This document shows, in pieces, positions 1-8,951 of a DNA stretch of 64,000 nt. The notes below the pieces were generated by a model. The model saw only the letters and a list, made by a program, of their open reading frames with translations, did no database searches and was not told where the DNA came from. The DNA is from Microbacterium immunditiarum (GTDB lineage Bacteria > Actinomycetota > Actinomycetes > Actinomycetales > Microbacteriaceae), in the NCBI RefSeq assembly GCF_013409785.1, contig NZ_JACCBV010000001.1, positions 3,100,001-3,164,000 of the forward strand. Direction: 5' to 3'. Both the position numbers and the translations under genes were made by a program. The first letter of the stretch is position 1. Every line of letters begins with the position of its first letter.

Positions 1-774
1 CAGGCCGTACTTGAACGTCACACGCTTCGCCTTCGTCCACCGCGGCATGAGGAGGACCTCCTCGTGCTCGACGTTGACGCACTCGACGGGCCCGATGCCC
101 TCGGGGAACTCGAACACCTCGGGCCCGGAGAAAGGGGGTGTCGTGTACCAGCCGCGGTCCTCTTCGTAGATGACCGGCGGGTTGAGGCACTCCTCGATCG
201 TCGTCCAGATCGAGAACGACGGCGCGAAGTCGTACCCGGCGACGACGAGGTTCGCGCCGTCGCGCACCGCCAGTTCGTCGATCTCGCTGAACAGCTCGTC
301 CTCGGCGTAGCGCGCGAAGACGTCGGACAGGCCCGGCTCGACGCCGATGCCGACGAGGGCGAGACGTCCGGCGTCCTTCCACTCCTGATCCTTGGCGAAT
401 TGCTCGTCGCCGAGTTTGACGCCCGGAAGCTCGTGCGGCTTGTCGGGGTGCGGATGCGACAGGCTCATCGCCATGTCGAGGTAGGTCGCGCCCGCGGCGA
501 AGCATCCGTCGAAGATCGGCATGACGAAACGAGGGTCGACGGCGTTGAGCACATGCGTCGCGCCGGTCTCGCGCACGAGCGTCGCGACCGCGTCCGCGCT
601 CGAGGCGTCGACCTGCGCGGCCGAGAGCCGCGGGTCGCCGAGCTCGGCAACCAGGGCCTCGGGACGGGCGGGGTCGTAGTCGGCGATCACGAGCGACTCG
701 AAGAAGTCGCGACGGACGGCGATGCGCGTCGCCGCCGAGCCGACGCCTCCCGCACCGACGATGAGGATCCGCAT
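1..774 (-). CDS. saccharopine dehydrogenase family protein (3' end outside window)
   Basis: Only the first 258 codons are present; the gene runs off the left edge. The N-terminus MRILIVGAGGVGSAA is a Rossmann GxGxxG nucleotide-binding motif, followed by an NAD(P)-dependent oxidoreductase fold typical of saccharopine dehydrogenase/homospermidine-synthase-like enzymes (the family acts on lysine-derived or polyamine imines). The start at 774 has a strong AAGGGAG ribosome site just upstream. It lies 24 bases behind the APC permease gene on the same strand, so the pair probably forms an amino-acid uptake and metabolism operon. The true substrate cannot be told from the sequence. Confidence 0.75.
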   Translation of the reverse strand, partial: MRILIVGAGGVGSAATRIAVRRDFFESLVIADYDPARPEALVAELGDPRLSAAQVDASSADAVATLVRETGATHVLNAVDPRFVMPIFDGCFAAGATYLDMAMSLSHPHPDKPHELPGVKLGDEQFAKDQEWKDAGRLALVGIGVEPGLSDVFARYAEDELFSEIDELAVRDGANLVVAGYDFAPSFSIWTTIEECLNPPVIYEEDRGWYTTPPFSGPEVFEFPEGIGPVECVNVEHEEVLLMPRWTKAKRVTFKYGL

Positions 775-798
775 CACCACTCCCTTCTGCCGTGCGAT

Positions 799-2364
799 CT
801 AGACCAGGCCCCCGTCGACCGAGCGCAGGTAGTCCGCCGGCTCCTCCGGCACGAGCACCGGTGTGTCGCGGTTCAGGCTCTCGCCCCGGAAGAACGGCTT
901 GGACCGCGGGAAGGCGAACCAGATGAACATGAGCACGACGCCGAGGGCGAGCGCACCCACGCCCACGACGAAGGTGCCGCCGATGCCCAGCAGGACGGTG
1001 TATCCGTAGTCGACGTCGTACATGTCGATCGCCGACTGGATGAACGCGTACGTGAGCATGAGCGCCCCGGCGAGAGGAAGCAGGAACCGGAAGAAGAAGT
1101 TGCGCGTCGAGTTGAACAACTCCCGCCGGAAGTACCACACGCAGGCGTACCCGGTGATCGCGTAGTAGAACGCGATCGCGAGGCCGAGCGAGAGGATCGA
1201 GTCCTGCAGGATGTTGTCGCTGATGAGCGTCATGCCGATGTAGTACAGCGACGCGACGACGCCCATCACGATCGTCGAGAACGACGGCGTGCGGTACTTC
1301 GGGTGGACCTCCTTGAACTTCGCCGGCAGCGCGCGGTACACGGCCATCGAGAGGGTTCCGCGCGCGGTCGGCAGGATCGTCGTCTGCGTCGACGAGACGG
1401 CCGAGATGAGCACAGCGACCACGAGCACCCACCCGACGGGACCGAGCAGCCCGTCCTTGATGGCGAGGAAGACGTCATCGGCGTTGGCTTCGTTGCCCAG
1501 GCCCGTGCCGGTCTCGCCCAGCCCCGCGTACATCATCGCGGCGAGGGTGACCGAGACGTAGGTCACGAGCAGCAGGACGCACGTCAGCAGCGCCGCGAGC
1601 CCGGGGATGCGCTTGGGGTCCTTCGTCTCCTCGTTGAGGGCGAGGCACGTGTCCCAGCCCCAGTAGATGAACAGCGCCAGCAGGACCGCTTCGGTGAAGC
1701 CCTGCCACTCGGTGAAGCCGAGCGGGTTGAACCACGCCCAGTCGAACGGCGTCGGGTTGGGCGCGGTGCCTGCGAAGAACTGCCAGAGGGCCGCGACGAC
1801 GAAGATCACGAGCGCGAGGTACTGGATGCCCAGCAGCACGTTCTGCAGGCGCTCGCCGATCTCGATGCCGCGCCAGCTGACCCAGGTCATGAGCGCGATG
1901 AAGACGACGCCGGTCGCGGTCACCAGGAACACGTTGTCGGAGAGGAGGGCGTCCTCCGTGCTGCCGACGATGCCGTCGATGAGCGCCCAGAAGTAGATGC
2001 CGCCGATCTGGGCGAGGTTCGCGAGCACGACCATGCCCGCGACGGCGACGCCCCAGCCGCCCATCCAGCCGACCCACGGACCGAACGCCTTCGTCCCCCA
2101 GGTGAACGTCGTGCCGCAGTCGGGCACGTCGTTGTTGAGCTCGCGGTACGCGTACGCGATGAAGAGCATCGGGACGAACGCCACGATGAAGGCGATCGGA
2201 GCCTGAGCGCCGACCGCCAGCACGACGAACCCGAGCGTCGCGACGAGAGAGTACACCGGTGCCGTCGAGGCGAGACCGATGACGGTCGAGCCCCAGAGCC
2301 CGAGCGTGCCGGCTGCGAGTCCCTTGCCGTCGGGTCGGTCAAGGTGTACGGGCGACGTTGCCAT
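799..2364 (-). CDS. APC family amino acid permease
   Basis: 521-residue integral membrane protein with about 12 hydrophobic segments. An APC-superfamily core starts near residue 15 (GTLGLWGSTVIGLASTAP), with the unwound TM1 region and a conserved GWDTCLALNEETKDPKR loop before TM8. The family imports amino acids or polyamines by cation symport or exchange. It precedes the saccharopine-dehydrogenase-like gene and follows the EccC-like gene by 9 bases. There is no Shine-Dalgarno sequence; TAACGT sits 6 bases before the ATG, so the message may be leaderless even though the upstream gene ends there. Substrate unknown. Confidence 0.85.
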   Translation of the reverse strand: MATSPVHLDRPDGKGLAAGTLGLWGSTVIGLASTAPVYSLVATLGFVVLAVGAQAPIAFIVAFVPMLFIAYAYRELNNDVPDCGTTFTWGTKAFGPWVGWMGGWGVAVAGMVVLANLAQIGGIYFWALIDGIVGSTEDALLSDNVFLVTATGVVFIALMTWVSWRGIEIGERLQNVLLGIQYLALVIFVVAALWQFFAGTAPNPTPFDWAWFNPLGFTEWQGFTEAVLLALFIYWGWDTCLALNEETKDPKRIPGLAALLTCVLLLVTYVSVTLAAMMYAGLGETGTGLGNEANADDVFLAIKDGLLGPVGWVLVVAVLISAVSSTQTTILPTARGTLSMAVYRALPAKFKEVHPKYRTPSFSTIVMGVVASLYYIGMTLISDNILQDSILSLGLAIAFYYAITGYACVWYFRRELFNSTRNFFFRFLLPLAGALMLTYAFIQSAIDMYDVDYGYTVLLGIGGTFVVGVGALALGVVLMFIWFAFPRSKPFFRGESLNRDTPVLVPEEPADYLRSVDGGLV

Positions 2365-2370
2365 AGAGCG

Positions 2371-2376
2371 ACGTTA
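2371..2376 (-). promoter_or_regulatory. -10-like hexamer TAACGT, leaderless arrangement
   Basis: TAACGT on the minus strand ends 6 bases before the ATG of the APC permease gene and overlaps the stop codon of the upstream ATPase gene. With initiation about 7 bases downstream, transcription would start at or next to the start codon. No ribosome site precedes the ATG. Confidence 0.4.
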
Positions 2377-5271
2377 GGGGTCGCGACGATCGGCGGTCAA
2401 CAACGAATCCGCCGTGTCGTCGGCGGGCAGCGCGACGCGCGTGACGGCGCCCGTCCGGAACAGCCACGCACGCGGCCTGCCTGGTGCGCAGTACGGCGGA
2501 AGGGACCGGTCGCCCGTGAGCAGGCGGTACTCGGCGGAGCACGCCATGTCGACGACGAGGTCGTGATCAGAACGGACGTCGGAGAGGGTTCGCCAGTGGC
2601 GCTGCCATTGGTCGGGGTCGCCGGTCACGACGACGGGCTCACCGGATGCGCCGCCCGAGCCGTCGCCCGCGGCGAAGTCGTCGAGGCGCACGACTCGAAC
2701 ACCCCGCCTCGCCCACGCGGCGACCGCTGCGCGCGCATCCGCCGTCGGGCGTGCGACGAAGCCGGTGAGCGGGGCTTGCGGAGCGAATACGCGAGCACCG
2801 GATGCCGCGAGCCCACGCCCGTCGCCGGCCGCCGCAGCCGTCGCGACCGCCACCTGCACCGCCCGCCCGTCGAGTCGTCCACGCCCGGGCGGGGCCCCTG
2901 TCGTGTGATGTGCGGACTCGCCTCCCGCCGCGAGGTACTCCTGACGCGACAGCATCGGAAGCAGCAGCCGCCTCGAAAGCAGGTCACCCACACGAGCGGC
3001 GGCACCGGTGAGCCGTTGCGCCGCGACGACGAAGAGCACGCCGTCGTCGCCCGCGCGGCGCATGGCGAGGTCGAGCCGTTCGACCACCTCGCGCCCGTAG
3101 TCGGCCGGGAAATGCGCGGCGACGGTGTCGAGGTCGTCGATCAGCACGATCGACCCCGCCTCGGGCGGCGCGCAGGCGAAGCGCTGCACCGCGTCCCACG
3201 TGCCCTCGGGATCTGAGGGAACTCGCACGACGGGCCCACGCGCCTGCGCGGCGATCGTCGCGAGGACCGTCGACTTGCCCGAGCCGGGGCCGCCGACGAC
3301 GAGCAGCCCGCGATCGCCGGTGCGCACGCCGATCGGGCGCTGCCTCTGCCGCTCGGGCTCGTCGGCGAGGCCCACGAGGAGGACTCCCCCGCCCTTGGGG
3401 GCGTCCTCGTGGCGCACGAGGTCGTCGAGTTCGATGCGGCCGGGGAGGTCCGGAAGCCACGGGCGCCTCGGGATGGGGCCTCGCGCCGTCGACGCGATAC
3501 GGCGGATGTCATCGGACGACGACAGTGCGATCCGCGCCGGCTGCGGCGCCGGGTCCGCCGCCCGACGCACGACGGCCGCGCCACGCCCGTCGACGCCGCC
3601 GGGCAGGAGCGCGGCGTCGTCGGTGCCGACGACGGCTCGGCTGTCGGCGGCATCCGTCACTCGCAGGCTGATGCGCAGCGGACAGTTCGCGAGCAGCGCG
3701 TCGCGCACGACCCCGGCCACGCGCTGCGTCCCGAGGATCAGGTGGATGCCGAGCGCTCTGCCCCGAGCCGCGACGTCGGCGAACACCGCGTGCAGCTCGG
3801 GGTGGTCGGCGAGCAGCGCCGCGAACTCGTCGACGACCACGACGAGGCGCGGAAGACGTACGCGCGGATCGTCGATGTCGCGGGCCGAGTGCCCTCCCAG
3901 CTCGCCCTCGCGCCACCTGATCTCGGCCCGCAGGCTCTCGATCGCGCGCCGCGCTCCCGTCCCGTCGAGGTCTGTGATGACCCCCGTGACGTGGGGCATT
4001 GTCTCGAGCGCGTCGAACGCGGTTCCGCCCTTGAAATCGGCGAGCAGGAAGCTCACCTCCTCGGTCGAGTGCGTCGCGCACAGGGCGAGGATCCACGTGA
4101 TGAGCAGCTCGCTCTTGCCGGATCCGGTAACGCCCGCCACAACGGCGTGCGGTCCGTCCCCGACGAGGTCGACGACCACCGTCCGACCCGCGTTCGAGCC
4201 GATCGGCGCCGCGAGCGCGCCGCGCCGCGCCGGGGGTGCGTCGTCGAGCACCTCACGCAGCGGCACGACCGCGGCGGGCCCGTCGGAGAGCCCGGGGACC
4301 GCCGCGTGCGACGCGCGGTCCGTGAGAGCGTGCGCGATGGTGTGGAGCTGGTCGCGGGACAGCGCCTCTGCCGCGATCTCCTGGACCGAGCCCGCGCGGT
4401 CGAGGTGAGCGACGCCGGGAGCGTCGATGACGAGCGTCGCGCCGCATCGTGGCGGGATCGGATGCCCCGGCTCCACGCGCGCGATCACGATCTCCGCGGC
4501 CGGGGGAACCTGCTGTCCGGGTTCGACGACGGCAGCCGCGATCCCCGTCGCCGCTCGTCGGTGCGGCAGGCCGTCGGCCCATCCCGGGGCAGCGATGAGG
4601 CGCAGCTTCCCGGGCGGGAGCGACAGGCACAGCTGTGCGACGAGCGCGCGCAGGGCAGCATCCGCGATCACCGGCGGACCGATCACGGCGACCCCTTCGC
4701 CCGCGCGCACGGTGATCGGGGCGTCTTCGAGCACCGTCGCCCTCGCACGGAGGCGGTCGGATGCCGGGTCGCCCTCGCCCCCGGACACACGCACCGCCGA
4801 CGGCGCTTCGCCCGCGCCCACGACGAGGGTGTCAGCACGTTCCGCGACGGGCCGCCACACGGCGGTGTCGTACGCGAGGAACCGCGCGACGTCCGGATGG
4901 GCCGCCCAGCGCCGCGCGCGCTCCTCGCGGTGGCGCACACCGACGGCGGACGCGACGCGCTCGCGCGCCGCCTCCGCCTCCGCGTCCGCCCGCCGGCGAT
5001 CCCGTCGCGTGGTGCGCATGCGGTCAACGACCGTCGCCGCGGCGACGACCGGGACCAGGCAGGCGAGCCACAGCGAGAGCATCGATCCCGTGACGAGCCA
5101 GATCCCCACGGCGCCGACGATCGGCACGACGGACGCCAGGACGGGAAGGCCGGTGCGCGGAGGCGGCGCCCACGGCGCCGGCAGGGTCAGCGCGGTGTCG
5201 ACGAGATCGTGCGGGCCGACTTCGGGTTCGGTTCGCGGACGCGGCGCGGCGGGTGCGGGAGCGAAGCGCAT
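2374..5271 (-). CDS. FtsK/SpoIIIE-type double ATPase, EccC-like
   Basis: About 965 residues. Two transmembrane helices near residues 35-85 are followed by a basic linker, a degenerate ATPase-like region, a first P-loop (GVTGSGKSE, near residue 380, Walker B LVVVVDEFAAL near 475) and a second P-loop (GGPGSGKST near 660, Walker B IVLIDDLD near 707). This order resembles the membrane motor EccC/EssC of type VII secretion, which normally has three ATPase domains; FtsK DNA translocases have one. No WXG100 substrate or other ESX gene is in the window. The neighbouring PP2C gene is divided from it by 66 bases on the same strand. I chose 5271 (GAGG about 12 bases upstream); a GTG at 5295 is possible. 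Role: probable protein-secretion or DNA-moving motor. Confidence 0.75.
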   Translation of the reverse strand: MRFAPAPAAPRPRTEPEVGPHDLVDTALTLPAPWAPPPRTGLPVLASVVPIVGAVGIWLVTGSMLSLWLACLVPVVAAATVVDRMRTTRRDRRRADAEAEAARERVASAVGVRHREERARRWAAHPDVARFLAYDTAVWRPVAERADTLVVGAGEAPSAVRVSGGEGDPASDRLRARATVLEDAPITVRAGEGVAVIGPPVIADAALRALVAQLCLSLPPGKLRLIAAPGWADGLPHRRAATGIAAAVVEPGQQVPPAAEIVIARVEPGHPIPPRCGATLVIDAPGVAHLDRAGSVQEIAAEALSRDQLHTIAHALTDRASHAAVPGLSDGPAAVVPLREVLDDAPPARRGALAAPIGSNAGRTVVVDLVGDGPHAVVAGVTGSGKSELLITWILALCATHSTEEVSFLLADFKGGTAFDALETMPHVTGVITDLDGTGARRAIESLRAEIRWREGELGGHSARDIDDPRVRLPRLVVVVDEFAALLADHPELHAVFADVAARGRALGIHLILGTQRVAGVVRDALLANCPLRISLRVTDAADSRAVVGTDDAALLPGGVDGRGAAVVRRAADPAPQPARIALSSSDDIRRIASTARGPIPRRPWLPDLPGRIELDDLVRHEDAPKGGGVLLVGLADEPERQRQRPIGVRTGDRGLLVVGGPGSGKSTVLATIAAQARGPVVRVPSDPEGTWDAVQRFACAPPEAGSIVLIDDLDTVAAHFPADYGREVVERLDLAMRRAGDDGVLFVVAAQRLTGAAARVGDLLSRRLLLPMLSRQEYLAAGGESAHHTTGAPPGRGRLDGRAVQVAVATAAAAGDGRGLAASGARVFAPQAPLTGFVARPTADARAAVAAWARRGVRVVRLDDFAAGDGSGGASGEPVVVTGDPDQWQRHWRTLSDVRSDHDLVVDMACSAEYRLLTGDRSLPPYCAPGRPRAWLFRTGAVTRVALPADDTADSLLTADRRDP

Positions 5272-5337
5272 GCACCCAGTCCACCTCGCGTGCACGCACG
5301 GGCGGCGCCCGCCGGGACGATGTGTGAGAGCGAAGCC

Positions 5338-6252
5338 CTACCGGGGAGCTGTGGAGGAGTCGTCGCCGTCGGACTGCTGCTGCGCCGCAGGCTCGGCCGC
5401 CGCATCCGACTCTTCGTCCTCGTCGTCGACGGTCTCCCACTCCGCGGTGTCGGTCGCGTCCTCGTCCGTCTCGTCGTCGATCTCCGGCGCGCTGCCGACG
5501 TTGAGCACCACGATCGTGATGTTGTCGCGACCGCCGTTCTCCAGTGCCGCCTCGAGCATCGCCCGCACGGCGTCGGCGGGGTCGGGGTTCTCGTCGAGGA
5601 AGTGCCGGATGCCGTAGTCCGTCAGCTCTTTCGTGAGCCCATCCGAGCAGATGACGAACCGGTCGCCCGGGACGATCTCGACGCGCACGTAGTCCGGCGT
5701 GACGCTCTCGCTCGGTCCGACCGCGCGCGTGATGACGTTGCCGTACGGGTGATTCTCGGCCTCTTCGGGGCTCAGGCGGCCGGCGGCGACGAGCTCCTGC
5801 ACGACCGAGTGGTCCGTCGTGAGCTGCGCGATCATGCCCTCGCGCACGAGATAGACGCGCGAGTCTCCGATGTTGAGCGTGACCCAGTGCGGCTCGTCGC
5901 GGCTCGTGTCGAGGAACACGCCCGTCACGGTGGTTCCGGTGGCCTCGTCCGTGGCATCCGGATGCGACGCGATGTCTTTCACCGCACGGGCCAGCGACTT
6001 CTCGAGAGCCTTCGCCGTGATCGTGCCCGACTCGGCGAGCTCGCGCATGCGCGCGACCGTGCTCGTGCTGGCGATCTCACCGCCGACGTGCCCGCCCATG
6101 CCGTCGGCGACGACGAAGAGCGGGAACTGGGCGAGGACCGCGTCCTGGTTGACGTCGCGCCGGCGACCGCGATGGGTCACCGCTGCCCACGTGAGCTCGA
6201 GCTCACCGTCGGGCAGGGTGATCGTCGTGGAGTCGGCGGTGACCTTCGGCAC
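5338..6252 (-). CDS. PP2C-family serine/threonine protein phosphatase
   Basis: 304 residues with the PPM/PP2C signature: N-terminal RxxNQDA (near 30), metal-binding DGMGGH (near 50), GDSRVYL, and SDGLTKEL with the late DN pair (GGRDNITIVVL). These aspartates bind the Mn/Mg pair that hydrolyses phosphoserine/threonine. The C-terminal 40 residues are acidic and low complexity. The start is a GTG at 6252 preceded by GGGAGGACGGGGGA. Actinobacterial PP2C proteins of this kind (PstP type) counter Pkn kinases, but no kinase, FHA or rodA/pbpA gene lies beside it here, so it is not called pstP. It may share a transcript with the EccC-like ATPase gene downstream. Confidence 0.85.
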   Translation of the reverse strand: MPKVTADSTTITLPDGELELTWAAVTHRGRRRDVNQDAVLAQFPLFVVADGMGGHVGGEIASTSTVARMRELAESGTITAKALEKSLARAVKDIASHPDATDEATGTTVTGVFLDTSRDEPHWVTLNIGDSRVYLVREGMIAQLTTDHSVVQELVAAGRLSPEEAENHPYGNVITRAVGPSESVTPDYVRVEIVPGDRFVICSDGLTKELTDYGIRHFLDENPDPADAVRAMLEAALENGGRDNITIVVLNVGSAPEIDDETDEDATDTAEWETVDDEDEESDAAAEPAAQQQSDGDDSSTAPR

Positions 6253-6310
6253 TCCCCCGTCCTCCCGTCGCCGTAACAGGTTCGCCGCGCCTTGCGGGCG
6301 GCGTGGTCAC

Positions 6311-6316
6311 ATCCTA
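6311..6316 (-). promoter_or_regulatory. candidate -10 hexamer (TAGGAT) of the PP2C gene
   Basis: TAGGAT on the minus strand lies about 58 bases upstream of the phosphatase start in the gap behind the aldo/keto reductase gene. No convincing -35 is visible. Confidence 0.3.
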
Positions 6317-6357
6317 GTGGAACGGCCCTTCGCGACCCCTTGCGCGACGCCCTGAGA

Positions 6358-7341
6358 CTATGCCGCGCGCCCCGGCCCGGGGAAGAACCCGTCGATCGCC
6401 TCCAGGTCCTCCGCCGTCGGGGACCACGCCGTCGCGGCCGCGGCGTTCGCCCGCACCTGCTCGGGCGTGGTCGCTCCGGCGATCACACTGGACAGCGACG
6501 GCTGCGCGAGGAGCCACCCGAACGTCGCCTCCAGCATCGTGATGCCCCGGTCGTCGCAGAACTGCTGGTACGCCTCGAGCGCCTCCCACGGCGCGTTCTC
6601 GTAGATGTACGGCCGCTGGCGCATGATGCGCGTGTCGGAGGGCGCCGACTCGCGCGTGAACTTGCCCGTGAGCAGCCCGTTGTGCAGCGGGAAGTAGGGG
6701 AAGAAACCGAGCCCGTACCGGCGCACCGCAGGCAGGACCTCCTTCTCGGCGTCGCGCGCGAGCAGGCTCAGCTGGTTCTGCGCCGACACGAACGGCACCG
6801 CGTTGCGCAGCTGTGCAGTGAAATGCGCCTCTGCGACCTGCCATCCCGCGAAGTTCGAGTGGCCGATGTAGCGGACCTTGCCCTCGCGCACGAGGTCGCC
6901 CAGAGCGTCGAGCGTCTCCTCGATCGGGGTCGCCTCGTCGGGGGTGTGCACCTGGTAGAGATCGATCCAGTCGGTCTGCAGGCGCCTCAGCGACGCCTCG
7001 ACTGCGCGACGGATGTAGGACCGGGACCCCTTCGATCCCGTGAAGCCCTCCGGATTGGGCAGCGCGCTGTGGCCGAACTTCGTCGCGAGGACGACGTCGT
7101 CGCGACGACCCTTCAGAGCCTCGCCCATCAGCGACTCGCTCATACCGGGCTTCCCGCCGTACATGTCGGCGGTGTCGAGGAACGTCACGCCCGCGTCGAT
7201 CGCCGCGTCGATGACCTCGCGCGTGCCCTCGAGCGTCTCGGTGCGGGTTCCAGGACGCCCGAAGTTGTTGCATCCGAGACCGACGGCAGACACGAGAAGA
7301 CCGGATGCGCCGACACGACGAAGAGGAACGTGGGAAGTCAT
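6358..7341 (-). CDS. aldo/keto reductase
   Basis: 327 residues, the usual length of the AKR superfamily. The (beta/alpha)8 NADPH-dependent carbonyl reductase motifs are present: LGLGCNN-type start, catalytic tetrad Asp (FLDTAD), Tyr (DMYGG, near 59), Lys (LATKFGH, near 84) and His (IGHSNF, near 157), plus the cofactor-binding late region (SVIAGATTPEQV). The DMYGG and GHSNF wording suggests the AKR11/12-like bacterial general aldehyde reductases. The substrate is not predictable. A -10-like TAGCGT sits 6 bases before the ATG and a terminator hairpin lies just upstream, so it is probably a monocistronic leaderless gene. Confidence 0.88.
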   Translation of the reverse strand: MTSHVPLRRVGASGLLVSAVGLGCNNFGRPGTRTETLEGTREVIDAAIDAGVTFLDTADMYGGKPGMSESLMGEALKGRRDDVVLATKFGHSALPNPEGFTGSKGSRSYIRRAVEASLRRLQTDWIDLYQVHTPDEATPIEETLDALGDLVREGKVRYIGHSNFAGWQVAEAHFTAQLRNAVPFVSAQNQLSLLARDAEKEVLPAVRRYGLGFFPYFPLHNGLLTGKFTRESAPSDTRIMRQRPYIYENAPWEALEAYQQFCDDRGITMLEATFGWLLAQPSLSSVIAGATTPEQVRANAAAATAWSPTAEDLEAIDGFFPGPGRAA

Positions 7342-7347
7342 CCCTCA

Positions 7348-7353
7348 ACGCTA
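7348..7353 (-). promoter_or_regulatory. -10-like hexamer TAGCGT, leaderless arrangement
   Basis: TAGCGT on the minus strand is 6 bases from the ATG of the aldo/keto reductase gene. This is the same spacing as at several other genes in this window. Confidence 0.45.
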
Positions 7354-7371
7354 GTGCTCTCCGCGAACGCG

Positions 7372-7397
7372 GAAGGCCCCCGCGAACGGGGGCCTTC
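7372..7397 (-). terminator. intrinsic terminator hairpin behind the DUF5684-like gene
   Basis: Perfect 11-bp stem GAAGGCCCCCG / CGGGGGCCTTC with a CGAA tetraloop (coding strand GTTCGC side), 11 bases after the stop at 7409. It separates the DUF5684-like gene from the aldo/keto reductase gene. Confidence 0.8.
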
Positions 7398-7408
7398 TGA
7401 TCGAGCGA

Positions 7409-8212
7409 TCAGACGCGGGGCGGCTCGCCCGACGGCGGCTCCGTGGAGGGCGGCTCCGTCGAGGGCGGCTCGGTCGCGGCCGGAGGCGCGGCGGCCGGCG
7501 GCTCGGTGGCCGGCGGCTGAGCCGTGGGTGCAGACGCCGGCGGGGCCGGAGGCGCGGCGGGGGGAGGCACAGGGGTGCCCGCACCGGGCGCGGGCGGCTG
7601 GTAGCCGGCAGGCGGAGCCGGAGGCTGCTGGTAACCCGGAGGCGGGTAGGCGCCTGCCGCCCCAGGAGCCGCGTACCCCGCTGCGGGACCGGCGACGGGT
7701 GCGCCCGGCTGCACGGGGACGCCCTGCCACACCGTCGTGTCCTTGAGGAACGAGTTGCGCCACGGGGCCGGTGCGATGTTCGGGTTCCACGGCGTCTTGT
7801 CGAACGCGAGGATGCCCAGCCAGATCAGCGTGCCCACACCCGGGATGAGCCAGAGCAGGAGATACGGCCAGTCCTTGTTGAGCTTGAGGCCGATCCGCCA
7901 GCCGGACAGGATCCACGCCGCGATGCCGACGAGCGAGAAGATCCACCCGATGGCCGGGATGGAGCCGAGCAGTGCGGACACCAGGATGGCGCCGAGCATC
8001 ACCCACGGCGACAGATCGCCGAGCTTCGCGGCCACCATGGAGTTGTAGACGGGAACCCAGGCGCGCCATCGCCCCTGCACGCCCGCTTTGTCGAAGACCT
8101 TCATCAAGAAGAACGATCCAACGACGTACGCCGCGATCGCGAGGAGGAAGAGAATCGGAGCGACCGCGAGCCAGAACGCGATCATCCCCCAGCCGTTGTC
8201 GTTGTAGTCCAT
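7409..8212 (-). CDS. DUF5684-like membrane protein with Pro-rich tail
   Basis: 267 residues if started at the ATG at 8212 (GGAG 10 bases upstream); the open frame extends further but its Arg-rich start is unlikely. Four to five hydrophobic helices between residues 8 and 120 contain the phrase WRAWVPVYNSM and WLIPGVGTLIW, typical of DUF5684/signal-peptidase-neighbour membrane proteins of actinobacteria. The last 110 residues are a Pro/Ala/Gly-rich cytoplasmic or outer tail ending in repeated TEPPS units encoded by 15-base DNA repeats (about 7419-7480). Function unknown. It is divergent from the DUF4282 gene. Confidence 0.7.
   Translation of the reverse strand: MDYNDNGWGMIAFWLAVAPILFLLAIAAYVVGSFFLMKVFDKAGVQGRWRAWVPVYNSMVAAKLGDLSPWVMLGAILVSALLGSIPAIGWIFSLVGIAAWILSGWRIGLKLNKDWPYLLLWLIPGVGTLIWLGILAFDKTPWNPNIAPAPWRNSFLKDTTVWQGVPVQPGAPVAGPAAGYAAPGAAGAYPPPGYQQPPAPPAGYQPPAPGAGTPVPPPAAPPAPPASAPTAQPPATEPPAAAPPAATEPPSTEPPSTEPPSGEPPRV
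7419..7480. repeat. 15-base coding repeat (TEPPS units)
   Basis: CGGCTCCGTGGAGGG, CGGCTCCGTCGAGGG and CGGCTCGGTCGCGGC follow each other and encode the TEPPS repeats in the tail of the membrane protein. Such repeats can change copy number by slippage. Confidence 0.6.
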
Positions 8213-8351
8213 CGAGAAGGAGCTCCCAGACGTCGATGCGGGGCGCGAGCGCGCCCGACGGAGCCGTTGCTCCGCTGGCCACATGCTAGTGGCGGCGTGT
8301 CGCGGTGGCCACCGCTTCGCGGCGTGTCTCGGCACGCCACGCGTGCGCCTC

Positions 8352-8382
8352 TTGCCGTCACGGGTGACCCCGTCGGTAGGGT
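8352..8382 (+). promoter_or_regulatory. possible promoter of the DUF4282 gene
   Basis: TTGCCG and TAGGGT are 19 bases apart, 65 bases upstream of the start at 8448. TAGGGT fits the actinobacterial -10 pattern TANNNT; the -35 match is moderate and the spacing long. Confidence 0.35.
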
Positions 8383-8447
8383 GAGCGCAACGGGTATCCC
8401 GCCCCAGCCCCAGTCCCAGCCACTACCCCAGACGAAAGGGATCGCCG

Positions 8448-8936
8448 ATGAGCGACGCCACGCCCCCGACTCCCCCTCCCCTCCCTCCCCAGCCCGCGGG
8501 TGAGGCGGCCGCCGCGGCGGCGGCGCCGAATCGACCGGCGTACGACCCGGCGACCGACCCCGACGACACCGGTGTCTCGCAATCGGCGCTCAGCGGAGAC
8601 GTCGCCGATGTCGGCCGAGGCTTCTTCCGCGCGCTGTTCGACTTCTCGTTCCGCACGTTCATCACGCGGCGCCTCGCGAGCGTCTTCTATCTCGCGGGCC
8701 TCATCGTGATCGTCATCGGCGCGGTGCTCTACCTCGTGAGCGGCATCCTCAACGGCGTCGCCGCGCTGTGGTTCAACCCCGGGGCCGGCGTCACCCTCAT
8801 CATCGCGACGGTCATCCTCGTCCCGCTCATCGCGTTCCTCGCGATCGTCGCGCTGCGTCTCGTGATCGAGGCCGTCGTCGCGCTGATCGCGATCGCCGAG
8901 AACACCGAGCGCACCGCCGAGCACACGCGACGCTGA
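8448..8936 (+). CDS. DUF4282 domain membrane protein
   Basis: 162 residues. A Pro/Ala-rich N-terminal tail (1-55) precedes a DUF4282 region: amphipathic GFFRALFDFSFRTFITRRL, then two long membrane helices near 85-105 and 115-145, ending in a short basic tail. The family is of unknown function and common in Micrococcales. Start at the ATG with AAAGGGAT upstream. It converges with yaaA, 15 bases away, with no obvious terminator in between. Confidence 0.75.
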   Translation: MSDATPPTPPPLPPQPAGEAAAAAAAPNRPAYDPATDPDDTGVSQSALSGDVADVGRGFFRALFDFSFRTFITRRLASVFYLAGLIVIVIGAVLYLVSGILNGVAALWFNPGAGVTLIIATVILVPLIAFLAIVALRLVIEAVVALIAIAENTERTAEHTRR

Positions 8937-8951
8937 GGCATCCGGCCGGAG

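Noticed and set aside
64..3216. Very long Arg-rich open frame opposite the EccC-like and permease genes
   Set aside because: It is antisense to genes with clear P-loop and permease motifs, has biased Arg/Asp/Gly composition and no family features; a shadow frame of GC-rich DNA. The same holds for the long frames opposite atpA, rho and the regulator gene.
2374..5271. Complete type VII secretion locus
   Set aside because: Only the motor-like ATPase is present; no other ESX component or WXG100 protein occurs in the window.
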